64,000 nucleotides of DNA from Brachycybe producta (lineage: Eukaryota > Arthropoda > Diplopoda > Playtdesmida > Andrognathidae): contig JAUPFP010000050.1 of the NCBI GenBank assembly GCA_036925085.1, positions 844,001-908,000 of the forward strand, in the 5' to 3' direction. Shown here one piece after another: positions 39,685-51,851 of the stretch. The first letter of the stretch is position 1; each line of letters opens with the position of its first letter. Position numbers and translations under genes: made by a program. Under the pieces are notes generated by a model. It had not been told where the DNA came from and did no database searches. It saw nothing but the letters and a program-made list of their open reading frames with translations.

Positions 39685-40377
39685 CAATGGCGTAGCTAGG
39701 CTTGGTTGCGCCCGCCCCCCCCCCGCCGCGTAAAACGTTGCGCCTCCTCCCCCGGGTTGCTTAAAACGTTGCGCTCCCTTTAAGTCCCCCCTCCACTTAG
39801 CCTCATACTGGGGGGGGGAGGAGGTGCTATTTTGATGAACGGCTGATCAGTAGTAACAGTCGGAAGGTTAGGTTTTCTAAAATGAAGCTTGTTGCAGTGG
39901 GCCTGGTGGCGCAGTTCCCCATATTTTTAGCGTTATTAAATCAAATTTGTCCATTATTCCGACCGTTCCTCTCATTGAACAAATTACGGAACAGTCGGAA
40001 CAACGGACTAATTTGATTTAATAATTCTTAAAAAAAAGTCGGGGTCTGCACCCCCAGACCCCTGCAACAACTTAATTTTACTAAACCAAACCTTCGGACT
40101 GTTCCTACTATTTTTCCGACTGTTCGTACCGTTGTTCGGACTGTTCCGCTGTTCATCAAAATAACACCCCCTAAAAAATTCTACGCACAATAAACGAAAT
40201 GAAATTCGATTTATTTTCGAAAATAACTGAATAAATTAAGCGAATGATTCGGAATCACTTGCTTAATTTATTCAATTATTTTTGAAAATACATCGACTTT
40301 TTTTCGTTTTTTGCGCCCCCAAACCTCCTGCGCCCCCCCCCCCCCCCGGCAGTTGCGGGGCCCTAACTACGCCACTG
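39685..40377. mobile_element. Palindromic non-autonomous hAT-like element (693 bp) with 8-bp TSD
   Basis: The termini CAATGGCGTAGCTAGG and CCCTAACTACGCCACTG form an inverted pair. The perfect 8-bp flanking duplication GACCCAAG fits hAT insertion. The interior is a set of nested palindromes. GGTGCTATTTTGATGAACGG near 39825 is mirrored by CTGTTCATCAAAATAACACC near 40150. TTATTAAATCAAATTTGTCC is mirrored by GGACTAATTTGATTTAATAA. A separate hairpin lies at about 40206-40300 (GAATAAATTAAGC against GCTTAATTTATTC). AACAGTCGGAACAACGG-like words repeat. C-rich runs sit just inside both ends. There is no transposase. Confidence 0.88.
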
Positions 40378-40476
40378 GACCCAAGTCAATCCTTAGTTAT
40401 AAAACGTTTTCAACGCCAAATGTTATGATTAACCTTAAGTGGCACGTGAATCCCGTGTTGAGAACTGCATTTGCTT

Positions 40477-40653
40477 GCGTCAGACGGGTTGACGAAAAAT
40501 TTAGGTTTGTGTCATTTTGTCTGTAATAAGTTAATAACAAAAAAATACAAGAAGCCTGTTGCTTAAACTGTTAAGTATACGTTTGTTATTACCCTTTTTT
40601 TAATCAGACTAAATGAAGCAATCGTAAATTTTTTTTCAACCCCTTTGACGTCA
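40477..40653. mobile_element. Second copy of the GACGTCA / GGGTTGA inverted-repeat family
   Basis: GCGTCAGACGGGTTGACG at the left is mirrored by CAACCCCTTTGACGTCATAAGC at the right, matching the arms of the element at 16649-16802. The interior differs. The copy is degraded. Confidence 0.45.
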
Positions 40654-41553
40654 TAAGCTTCATCTAACGATGAGGTAACTATAGAAATCTCTCCAACTAA
40701 TATTATACAAAAACTAATAACAGAGTAAGTAAAACTGATTCGTCATTTCTGTGTGAAAATTGAATAATATGTTTTAGAATTACTGAAACTAGAAACAGGA
40801 CTAAAATATGGATTCCGGTTTGTGTCTCCAAAGTTCACTAGTGATTTTGAAAAGGCACTTTAATAAGAAAATGGTGTTTTTAATATAAAAAGTGAGGTTG
40901 TTTGCAAGTGTCTTCAATATTATTATTAGTATTATTATTATTACAATATATTGATATTGTAGATTCAATATAAGTGAAAGAAAATATAGATGTTATAAAA
41001 TATGAAACTTATTTGTTGTTTAACTAGCTAGTGAAACAGTGGGTATGAAAACATACACTAATAATAATATATGGTTCAAAGTGTAGGAGACGACTTTATA
41101 TAAAAATCCTTTGGAATTAATCAATTTCATCAATAATAACAGACCATATTTGCTAGAATGATCTCTTGGTTGAAGCATGAAGCTGATTTTGGTCTCTATG
41201 GTGCAATTTGAAATATGGTGGTGTTTTAGCAATATTATAAAAGCCTCACCACCATATAGACATGCAGTAGATACTTTGCGATATGATGACCAACTTAAGT
41301 CACCACCACATACATATACAGTATAGAAAAAAGTAAAGAAAACATTTTTCAAATGGCAATTTGTCAAGAAATCGTGTTTAGTTGCCAACGATTTAAACGA
41401 AATGACAAAGTTAGTTGCATGTTATATTTATGAGCATTTTTAGTTTATAGCAAAATTGTTGATTGATGATAAAATTATCGGAATCGATTTCTCTTATATT
41501 GTATATAATTTAATATAATCATGAATTGTTTTTGTTTCTTTGCCTTATTTCAG

Positions 41554-41624
41554 GTGCACTTTTTTGGGAAGGAAACAAAAAGAACAACAATAGATTTGAA
41601 ACCTTACAATTATATGTCTAAAAG
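41554..41624 (+). CDS. Candidate internal exon encoding a PWWP-like segment
   Basis: A strong acceptor (TTTGTTTCTTTGCCTTATTTCAG, ending 41553) is followed by 71 nt open in one frame, then the donor AAAAG|GTAACA. The peptide VHFFGKETKRTTIDLKPYNY has the V-x-F-F-G ... L/I-K-P-Y pattern that closes the beta-barrel of PWWP domains, modules of chromatin proteins that read methylated histone H3K36. The other two frames contain stops (one only near the end). Starting in phase 0 it leaves two nucleotides. The rest of the domain (the G-x-L-V-W-A-K start) would be in an upstream exon that I did not find, so the assignment rests on about 20 residues. Confidence 0.42.
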
Positions 41625-42167
41625 GTAACAAAGTTTATCTCTCTTGCTGCTCAAATAATCAAACAAATAATGGGTAATTCAATTTTTACAGTTAAAATTA
41701 ATCGTGCAAATTACAAATGGTGTCTGTCCCGCTATACCCATAAGAAGGAATTTTTTATTTTTAACAATGCTGTGCAACAATGCAAGATTACAGAACACAA
41801 AATCGGTTGTTACCTATCTTGAACGATTCCACCTCAAATGAGGATTGGCGGTGTAGACTAGCCAATAAGAAGGATACATTTAGAGTACCAAGTGTGCCAG
41901 CACTAGACCATATTCACAACTTTCAATTTTCAATGACAGCATACTTAAAGGACATTTCCCTAGAAGCATTGCTAGCCTCCACCACCAACCCTCCTCCTCG
42001 TCGTCGTTTAAGATGGAATCATTTGATGTGGAACGAACGTACCCCAAAATCATACTGTATATACTTAGAATTTATTCTGTTGCATAGACACTAATAGGTG
42101 TTACAAGAATGTTTCTTTTTCTTGTTAATTGTTATTGGCACTTCCATTGTGTCTTGTCACTTGATGA

Positions 42168-42185
42168 CCCCCCCCCCCCCCCCCC
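42168..42185. repeat. Poly-C tract of 18 bases
   Basis: Unbroken C run (G run on the - strand) in AT-rich surroundings. Confidence 0.95.
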
Positions 42186-42546
42186 ACCCCCTCTACTTTC
42201 TTTGTATATGATTATAGGCTATACTATGGGTGTCGACGACCTCGTCGTATTATTTAAGTTAAAAAGCCCAGCTGTAGGATGAGCATTTCCTAGCTAGCTG
42301 AAGAAACATTTCATCATGGGGTTCTACAAAATGTTCCTCTTCAGCGCACCAATAAATACACTTTAATTGCCTTTTCAAGTCCATTGACTCGATGGACTTC
42401 AAAAGGTGCATGTGAATTACCTAAATTGTTTTAGATTCACATTTTGGAAAGACAAAAGGCACATACAGTATGTAATATGTATACTCTTAAAATGGTTTAT
42501 GGTCTTAAGATTGATTATTATTATTATTATATATATAATATCCCAG

Positions 42547-42548
<2 letters not shown>

Positions 42549-42583
<35 letters not shown>
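42549..42583. repeat. (TG)n microsatellite
   Basis: About 17 TG units, preceded by a TTA/TA-rich stretch. Confidence 0.95.
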
Positions 42584-42584
<1 letters not shown>

Positions 42585-42728
42585 AGTAACGCTGTACAAA
42601 AACCTTGAAGCACGTCGGAATTGATATAAATTTAAATAAATGAAGAAATGAACAGCTTTTTTTTCTCAAGGTCAACTACATGTTGCACCCTTCACATCCA
42701 AGAACCCCATGATATTAAATTGGTTGGG

Positions 42729-43344
42729 GGTCACTACAGCTACCAAGGCTCACAAGCGCTACTAGGGGGAGAACCGCTACTTGGGTCACTACAGCTACCA
42801 AAAAATAGGGGGACAAAATATAGACCTTTTTTTTATCACTTTTTCGTCACTACAGCTAAAAAAATAACCCTTTCTCCCTAAAATAACCGAATCTTACCTA
42901 ATAAAACCTTACCGAACCTTACCTAACCGAACCTTAACGATCCTAACCAAAAAGTACCGATACTAACCGAACCTAACCGATCCTAACCAAACCTAACCGA
43001 TCTTAACCGATCCTAACCAAACCTAACCAATCTTAACCGATCCTAACCGATCCTAACCAAACCTAACTGAACCTAACCGATCCTAACCAAACCTAACCGA
43101 TCCTAACCGATCCTAACCGAACCTTACTGAACATAATGAAACCTAACTGAACCGAATGTAATCTAAACTAAACATATTGATAAATAAACAGGCCTATATT
43201 TTTTGGTAGCTGTAGTGACCCTCGGTAGCTGTAGTGACCCTTTTGATGAAATAAAGGTTTATATTTTCTTTTTGGTAGCTGTAGTGACCCTAGTAGCTGT
43301 AGTGAGCCTGGTAGCTGTAGTGACCCAGTTAGCTGTAGTGAGCC
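42729..43344. repeat. Fold-back element: TCACTACAGCTACC arrays flanking a CCTAACC decamer array
   Basis: Copies of GGTCACTACAGCTACCAA lie at the left (42729-42746, 42784-42801 and a partial one at 42846-42858). The reverse complement TTGGTAGCTGTAGTGACC is repeated at the right (43203-43220, 43223-43240, then an 18-bp-period array from 43272 to 43344). The inner parts of the arms are also inverted (ATATAGACCTTTTTTTATCA against TGATGAAATAAAGGTTTATA). Between the arms, 42874-43160, lies a degenerate array with a 10-bp period. No protein is encoded; open frames through it only translate the repeat. Confidence 0.85.
42874..43160. repeat. Degenerate 10-bp (GATCCTAACC)n array
   Basis: Units read GATCCTAACC, AAACCTAACC, GATCTTAACC and GAACCTAACC in tandem, with more decay toward the edges. 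Each decamer contains CCTAACC, resembling a doubled and diverged CCTAA telomere-type unit. The array occupies the loop of the fold-back element. Confidence 0.85.
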
Positions 43345-43985
43345 AGTCCCTACAAAATTGGAGAGGGGAAAAGGTTGGGAAGTGTAGAAGGGGGAGAGAG
43401 AGAAACGTGGAGGGTTGACAAAAGTGGGAGGGGGTGGCTGAAATTGAAATGAAAGGAGTAGAAAAAGGAACAAACGACGCGCATGCGCACAATTGCCTGT
43501 GAATTTTGCTCCCGTCATTTATGACGGGTTACCCCACTAGTGTTAAAATAAGCTTTATATTTCAGTTCGAAAATAACCAAACTATAAGAAGACGATATTC
43601 TTTTAAATAAAAAGTTTATTTTGAAAGATATCAACGTAAATATTATTACTATTAATGATTGAACAACCCGTTCTAGTTTCTAACACAAGAATAACCAGAA
43701 TTCGAAAAACTTATTTTAAGGTAAAAGATTCCAACAACAACAACAACAACAACAAGAAAAAGAAAAATAAATTTTCTGTTTCCGTTTAGACTGACGACTT
43801 TGTATCTATAGATGATGTTGCAATACTTATTTTGCGTTGAGTATCAATATTTCTTTTTATGAAGCTCCTTCCGAGCTAGAAAAGACTAGAACCAATGATG
43901 TTGTAACCCATAGACTTTGTTGATTACAGGCTTTTGTCTATGATGACATTATTTTCTATGTTGAGACGAAAATAGTCTCTTGTCA

Positions 43986-44026
<41 letters not shown>

Positions 44027-44247
44027 AAAACATAAAGACTAGAAGGAGAAATATCTCTGTACAATATTTCTATATAGAAAGGAAAAAGATGGTCGTTTTG
44101 GGCAACCGAGGGATTTTCTATCATTTCCTTTTTGGTAGGCTTATGTTTTGGGGCGACAGGCAATTATGTTAGCCAAAGTCTTTAAATCCCTCATACAAAT
44201 TGTTTTCATATAAGAATCAGGGAAGTGTAGGAGGGGCTATATTCATT

Positions 44248-44254
<7 letters not shown>

Positions 44255-44309
<55 letters not shown>
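44255..44309. repeat. (TC)n microsatellite
   Basis: About 27 TC units, ending TTTTCGCAGCC. That could act as a splice acceptor, but it is probably just the end of the repeat. Confidence 0.95.
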
Positions 44310-44312
<3 letters not shown>

Positions 44313-47300
44313 CGCAGCCGGTTTTACACCGATTATAGCCCTTATTTTATAGAGTTGGGGGTTGGGTTTCGATTCACAATGGTTATTGTGGGACTATCTC
44401 TTATTCTTTTAAGGGCTGAATCTGGGGTTTACAAAAAAAAATGGATTGGCTCTGAGCCTAGGTTTTGTCCACCTTCTGTTAGTCTTTCTTTCTTCGTGGT
44501 TCGATATAAGGTTGACGTTGACAAAAATATCTCAATGGAATGTGGTGATGGTGGTGGTGGTGGCTAGGATTAGAGGTGGCTAACCGAATAGCAAAATTAT
44601 TATTATTTCACTTTCCGTCCTCAATTTCGACCCTTAATACGGTTTCTACCTGGCCTCTTGTACAGTATGTCCCATAACAAAGTGGTTTTATGGAAGGAAA
44701 TTTCGAGTGGTCCATACAAAACGTGTAAAACCTGTTGTAAAATGTGTTAATGCAAAAGTTAAAACAGAATTTTAAAAGAAATGAAAATTAATAAATTTTA
44801 AAAACGAACTTTGAAGACAAATTTTAAACTTTATTTTTTTAATTATCTAAGAAATTTATCTTATTTTCTGTACGACGACTAACTACATTTTGAAATGTCG
44901 TTAGCAACCAATTCAAATGAGTAGCTTTTATAGTTTTTCTGATATTCTACTTTGATAATATTAGACAGGAGCGTTGGCTTTCATTTCAGCTAGCAAATTT
45001 TGTTTTGCCACATTTCAGTCTCGACATTAAAATTTGACAACAAATGACTTTCTATTCGGTGTAACATTTTCTGCCTGGCGTAACGGAAGTGTTACTTCTA
45101 CGTGTGTTGATTAAATTTTCGATTTGAGCAACGAAATGTCTCAAATTTTACATATAGAGAGAGGGCTGTGGCTGCATTGAAAAATATATGGGCCATCACC
45201 TGAAGTATAATATATTAGATCTATAGGAGCAGTATATGTTACTATCAAAACAATCTGTTCAACTTTATGGATCGTGGTGCAAAGACGGTTTTTTTTTGTA
45301 AATATGATCTAGTGAACCACATGTTTTGAGTCATCCTGTATTTAATAATGCACATTTAAATATGTCGGTTGAGGTTGAAGATGACTTAAAAGGCCAATAT
45401 TGTTGTTACCTCTTTTCTCTCCATTTCACCCAAATCCCAGTTGTGTTCCATTCTGGGAAAGAAAAAGCCTTTTTATCAATTTATATGCTGAAACAATATT
45501 CTGTGTAAGTTTGGGTCAGTTTATGTATTGTTGACGTCCACACACACATATCTCTCTATCTATCTATATTGATCCACTTTATATACATGTTATGGTTAGA
45601 AAAGTCCAGTCATATTTTTTTGTATGTAATGTGCTCGAGTGGAGAAATAGAGGGGGTTGAAAAGGGGTGGAGAAGGAGAACCACCTATTTCATATACTTA
45701 CTATTTGGCCCTGTTGTTGTTAAAGGATAGGGCCGTAGTACAGTATTAGAGACAGAGAGAGAGAGAGAGAGGTCACTAAAATTTACTTGTCCGCAATATT
45801 TCTCGTTTAAAAGTTGACACCGCAGGCTCCAATGACGAATAGCTTCAGCGTTTTGCTCATGTATTTAGGGGTGATTTCGATGAAAACTGCAAAAAAGCTA
45901 TTTTTTATACCTTGTCTCTTATATACATGTATATAGTGCGGCTTTTTTTCAGTAGAAAATTGTTTTTTCTTTTCTTTCTCTCTCTCTTCACCTCCTTTGG
46001 GAGAATGACTGATGGTCCAAAAAACCAACGACTAACAGTCACACACAAGGAGAATATTTTAACGTGAATTTGCCCTTATTTTGATCCCTTTACACTTTTC
46101 TATTACATATATTGTAGCTTCATACTTTATACATGTATTCATGTGTAGGCCTCTGTGTATTTTTTCTTGCAAGAAATTGATGGGAAAAAGCAAGAAACAT
46201 TTAAGTATGCCATTTTTTTCGTTGTTGAAGCATGCAGAGTGAAGGAGAGAGAGAGAGAATGCATTTTGCTAAATTGAATCATGGAAAAACATACAACAAA
46301 CCAGTATGAAAAGTAAAGGAAAAAAAAACATTCTATAGTGAACTTTATATAAGAAACCAAAACAAATATGTAATAGAAAGTGAATAGATGGATGTGCATT
46401 TTCCATTCTTTCTTTCATTTTCTGTCTTTTTTTATGCTGAGAGTGCAATTAATTTGAATGATATCAACTTTTGTTTTTTTTTTGCTTGTCAATCATGATT
46501 TCATGATCGATTTGCAAATGCTGTTATATTGATTAAAATAGTAAAAAGATAGATATAGAGAAAAATTCAATAATGGAAAGTAATGCAATGAATTTAAAAT
46601 TGAAATATATCTGTGTGATCATTGATATATAAATTCTATTATAAAAAAAATGAAATGAGCTCGGGGATTTTCTATTATTATTTTTCATTGCTATATCATT
46701 TGATGACAGGCCTATTTTTTAACTTTATCTTTCTATTTCTATAAATATATAAATGATCTAATCCAATTATTGGTTTGAAATCTCTTGTGGATTTGATTGG
46801 TTTTTATATCTTACAATGTGATCCGTTTTTCTTGGTCACATTCAGAACTAATTTAAAGCAATATTTTTCATGTGTCTCTTGAGACACTGAGCTTCATATG
46901 TGGGATGTTTCACCATAGACTTTTTTTTTTCTCTATGTGTTTCTTCTACTTCCTTTTTCTTTAGATCTTAAGTTTATCGGCTTAAGGTCTTTTGATTAAT
47001 TTCTGTTTGGAGAAGTATAAGGTGTAATAGAAATGAAGAAAATGTGTATGAGGTTGTGGGGTGGGGGGTTAGAAAGGAGGGTTTAAAAAATAACCCCGGG
47101 TTAGGGAAGAAGATAGAGAGAAAAATAAGAGATGAGCATTCCGAGTAACAAATCCTTCATTTAAAAGTTTGTCTCTCGAGATTGAGAACCTGTTTTTCAT
47201 TCTTAGGATTTTTCTAAACTGATGTAACCCATCTCCTCAAAAAAAAACATACAAATACACCTGATAGGTTAATTAACATTACCATTCAAATCACTGTATA

Positions 47301-47560
47301 GCAAAGTACCTCACGTTTTATTTATTTTTTTAAAAAGAAAAATAGAAAGCATTTTTGGTATGATGCAACCCCTTGCGAGTGGGCAAACAATAATAGCTTC
47401 TCTTACCATTATATATTGTATTAGTCCACCTTTGAATAGATTTTTTGTTTATAAAATTCAAGATGTGAAATTATTGGATATGGCTTATATTCATGACTTA
47501 AATTTATCGTCAAATTGGTACTGGAAATTAAGAGTAGAGAAATGACAATAAGGCCCGTAG

Positions 47561-47690
47561 CACACAGTCCACTTTTCGACTGCAAAATGAAACCGGCGAC
47601 CACCTTGAGTTTTTCCATAGAAAATACATAGCAACCACCTTCGTCTTTTTCATTTTGCAGTCGAAAAGTGGTTAAAAAGTGGTCTGTGTG
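47561..47690. mobile_element. Small palindromic MITE-like element (130 bp)
   Basis: The left arm reads CACACAGTCCACTTTTCGAC, then TGCAAAATGAAA. The right arm reads TTTCATTTTGCAGTCGAAAA, then GTGG, an insertion, and GGTCTGTGTG. ACCACCTT occurs twice in the loop. Non-coding. Confidence 0.7.
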
Positions 47691-49108
47691 TTTCAACTCT
47701 AGTCTAACAATTTAAAATGTGGCCCATACATGAGAAAGGTTGTTCACCTCTTACAAGATGATACGTGTTTCAATCAGAAAATCAGGTTCACCATATAAGA
47801 ACCTCACTAATGATACTTCATGTTGCACTTTTATTTTTCAGGATTTAGCCTCCGCCTCCTCCTCTTTTCCCCCTTTTCATCCTTGAGCCCCACCTCAAGC
47901 CAAGTTTTTGTGTGTTTTTTTCTTCTTCTTCTTCTTCTTGTTATTGATGTGAACATCTTAAAGCTTAGCTTTTCAAGCTTTATCTATACATTTTTAACAT
48001 TGGAGCATTTTTATAAGAATATCTGATGGGAGTCTTGAAAAGAGAAGAAAATGGATGAAAAAAAAAGCATTTGACAGAATGGGTGTAAGTAAGCCCTATT
48101 TTTTTCTCCTCCTTCTCCTCCTCCTCCTCCTCCTGAACCCCTCGTTTCTCTGCTAATACCCATCCAACCTACTCCACTGACTTGTATAATCTTTATGATA
48201 TATCATTCATTCTGTCAATATTTTATATTTAAATTATATGTCAATATTTGTTCATTATTGCAGCCCTTGGAGAAGTGTGTGTTGGCTCTATGTGTGTGTC
48301 TGTGTACAAACTTCAAAGTAATTGTCATCCCATAGATATAAGGCCTAACATCTCCCCAAATATATGTGGACAAACAGGTTTAAAAAAAAAGTTGCTCTCA
48401 GATTGTCAACTTATTTGTGAGGCTCAATTTCAAAATAAAAATGGCACACCCACATAGATTGATAGTATTGCAAAAGGGTGTGAAAATGTTCAGGTAAACC
48501 ACACAGACACACATAACTTCCATTTTGTTATCAGTAAAATAGTGAAATGAATAAGGGTAGTTCAGAAAGTTATCCTCATGAGCCACTGAATGACCATGTG
48601 TGTGTGTGTGTCTAAACATTAAAAGAGACAAAATGGCAATCACTCTTATGTGATTACATTTAACGACACCAGGGGGAAACTTTTAACTTTTTTTTTTCTA
48701 TAGTTCACCCTCTTGTAATGTAATGGTCGTTATGGCGCACACACATTGACACTGACACTGTTCAGTGAAAGGGCGTTAAAAAGTATGCAATCTGTCGCCT
48801 AAATTGACGTCACACCGGGGGGGGGGGGAGTAGAGGGGGAGAGGTGTCTTTGTTCAACGATAAATGATCCCAGGAGAACACAATTTTGCTCTTTAATCAT
48901 ATTCTATCTAATTAGAAAATAGGTTGTACACGATTTCCGATATATACTGTATCAGTAACGATGATCTTCATTGACACATAACACAGTTGAGGAGAGCAAA
49001 AATGTGGAGATCTTTGGGGGAGGGGAGAGGCGAGGGTAATTGTGGCTCACCCCTTTTTCCTGTATTTAAATCTCTTCACATCCCTATCTCCCCAGTATTC
49101 ATTTAGAG

Positions 49109-49401
49109 CAGTGATTCTCAAAGGGTGTGCCGTGAGTTTTGCTAAATGTGCCTCGAAAGTTTGGATGTTATATTAAATGTGCTAACATTGTTTAATATTT
49201 TCAAATCAATTTTAACTTTATTGGAAAATGCAAAATAAACAAAACTTTTCTATTACCACATCTATACACTAAATCAATAGTTTCCAAAGGGTGTGTTGTG
49301 GTACATAAATAATCTACGGTAATTTTTTCTTAGGTGTGCCATGAATTTTTAAGGCAAAGATACTGTGCCTTTACCCAAAAAAAAAAGTTTGAGAACCACT
49401 A
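49109..49401. mobile_element. Old hAT-like remnant with CAGTGRTTCTCAAA ends
   Basis: CAGTGATTCTCAAAGGGTGTG at the left is mirrored by AAGTTTGAGAACCACTA at the right, the terminus common in hAT elements. An internal repeat of the left end (CCAAAGGGTGTGTTGTGG near 49286) suggests a nested or duplicated copy. The flanks ATTTAGAG and ATTACAGA do not form a clean 8-bp duplication, consistent with age. No transposase. Confidence 0.6.
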
Positions 49402-51808
49402 ATTACAGAGGATCCGCGAGTGTATTTGAATTGATTGCAACGCGGCAACCGATTGCCACAAAATCCTCTTATCAATATCAAATGATGCAACAAAAAAAAA
49501 TGAGAAAAGATAACGATCTCAACTGTGACTTACCATTTTTAATATAGATTGTCTCATAAAGATATCTTCTTGTAAAAACAGCAATGAAGCTGTGAATTTA
49601 TTTTCATTTTTTTTTAAAATTTATGGTGAATGAAATATAGAAAAGCTAGAATATGGTTTTGCATTTTTGTTTTGTTCCAATTTGAACAAAATACTTTTAG
49701 TCTTATCAGAGCTACAAAACAATGTAAGCACATATATACAATATATATTTACAAGTCTATATTACATATAGTCAAATGTTGCACCACGTGACCATTATAA
49801 CCTTATAGGCATAGTAAGCATGTATATAGTAAAGATAAGAAGAAGAAAAAAAAAAGTGAAACAACAACTTGTGAATCACACATCAAAGTTAATGTTAATC
49901 TGCATAGTTCAGTCGTAAAAATCTTTAATTTAACAAAGTGCCAGGCAATTCAAAGAGGGGCGTGACAGCAGCTTATATCCAGAGGAATAATGTAATAATG
50001 CATAATAATAATAATAATAATAATAATCATAATAATAATAGTATCTACATTTGCAATGGAAACAAGAACCAGCAAAATGCCTAAAACGACTGTTTTCTAT
50101 ATGAGCAACAAAAATGAAAGAAAACCCTTTATTAGACAAAAACACAAATGTCAAATGACGTTTGTGTTAACTTGTGAGCTACAATTAATGGATATGGGAA
50201 CAAGTAAACCTATTCTATTAATGTGTATACATGTATAACAATATATTTGTACTGAACTGAGTAGTTTAGCAAATGCTTTTATTATATATACATATATACA
50301 TATATAAAGAAAAAAACAAGTCACTGAAGGTTGCACAAAAGGGTTATTACATAAAGTCGTTGAATGGCTTAAAACACTTAAAAATGTCTTTTGAGTTCTC
50401 TTAAAATTATTCTAAATTTTCCATAAAAACACAAATGGTAGCTGCTGGTTACCAACAAACTTATCAAAAACAACGGTGCATTGATCATTTAATTGGATAG
50501 GTTTACAAATGGTTTACTTAACCATCTTTTATGTTCCACCATGTACATTGTATAATCCATAGTATGAGACAATTGTGTGTTAAACCATGTGGGTAATGTC
50601 ACGAATCAAGCACCAGATGTCGCTAATTATTCACATGATAATAATATGTTACTTCTAGTATAATTATAATAATGGCATAACTGTTTATTTATAAGGGTTT
50701 AATATTTTGTCTGGGTTTTCATAATTAGCAGTGTTTATATATAATAATCTATAAAAGCCAATTAACTGAGATGTTCATTTGAATATGCGAAATTATTATA
50801 GATTTTGATTAATTTCTCTTCATCTGCATGACATTTTTCACGCAAATTCACTGTTTATAATGTAAACGAATGTGGGGCCGAGATGGGGTGAGGCAAGGGG
50901 TTAGTTTCAATTGAGAATTGAGGGTGAGACATCCAATTTTAGAGTATAGCTGTCAAACTCTTTAATTTCATCAAAATATATGTAACTTTGTTTATTAAAT
51001 TATTATTAATAATAATATTAATATCCCATGGCTTGGAGTGAATTGTTTGCATTTACATAGAGCAGCTCTGTACTACCCGTGTCTACAGTATGTTTTCAGG
51101 ATCTATTATTATTAATAAAGTACACTCTTGTTCAAAATAGGAATATCTCAGAAATTATAAAAGCAAACACTTTTAAAACTTTTAGGTAATTGTTAACAAT
51201 ATATAAAAATATAGTGATATATAAAATCAAAAAAATTTATAGAAATTTACAAAACTAAGGTTTCAAAAAATCATTTCCTTCAGAAAAAGAATTACAATTT
51301 AAACCTCTATTTTTAAAAAGGCATTACTTTTTTAATTCTTTACCAATTTATTTCATTTTTTTTTGTAAAATGAGATTTTGTTATATTTCTAACAATTCAG
51401 TGAAATTCTAAATGAATAGCTTTTCTATTTTCTGAAATATTTAATTTTAAACGATTTAGCTGTGGTTACCACCACGTTGATTCTGGTTCATACTGTATCT
51501 AGATACACTCAGTAATGTTTATTTTTTCGTTACTCTTCTAGTTAGTTTGGGGGGTGTATATGTAAAATGTGAGTATCATCTTTACGATTGTTTATCATTT
51601 TAATGACGTATTGAAATTAAGCTTTATGACACACAAAATCTGGCAAACATGCAGTTTCAGAAAAGGCTATATTATTAGCAAAACACAGAGAGTTTTCTAG
51701 TCTATATGTATACAGTATAGTAGTGTATAGATATAATGTTGATATATACAAGGGAGAGAGAGAGAGAATAAGGAAAGGTTTTATGTTAGCGCTAATAGTC
51801 TCAAACAC

Positions 51809-51851
<43 letters not shown>

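Larger units (their letters stand above)
34382..41553. other. AT-rich non-coding sequence with transposon remnants
   Basis: No confirmed gene. It contains a GA tract at 35897-35913, a 255-bp inverted-repeat element (35997-36251) with a GGA repeat inside, a solo hAT-type end at 36886-36902, a hAT-like palindromic element at 39685-40377 and a GACGTCA-type arm pair at 40477-40653. An island at about 38015-38165 is unusually complex but open in several frames on both strands, so no gene is called there. Confidence 0.6.

Noticed and set aside
41020..41388. 122-codon open frame on the - strand
   Set aside because: Long for this composition, but Leu/Tyr/His-rich without recognisable motifs; no evidence beyond length.
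43168..43518. Open frame with GSLQLP repeats
   Set aside because: It only translates the GGTAGCTGTAGTGACC array of the fold-back element.
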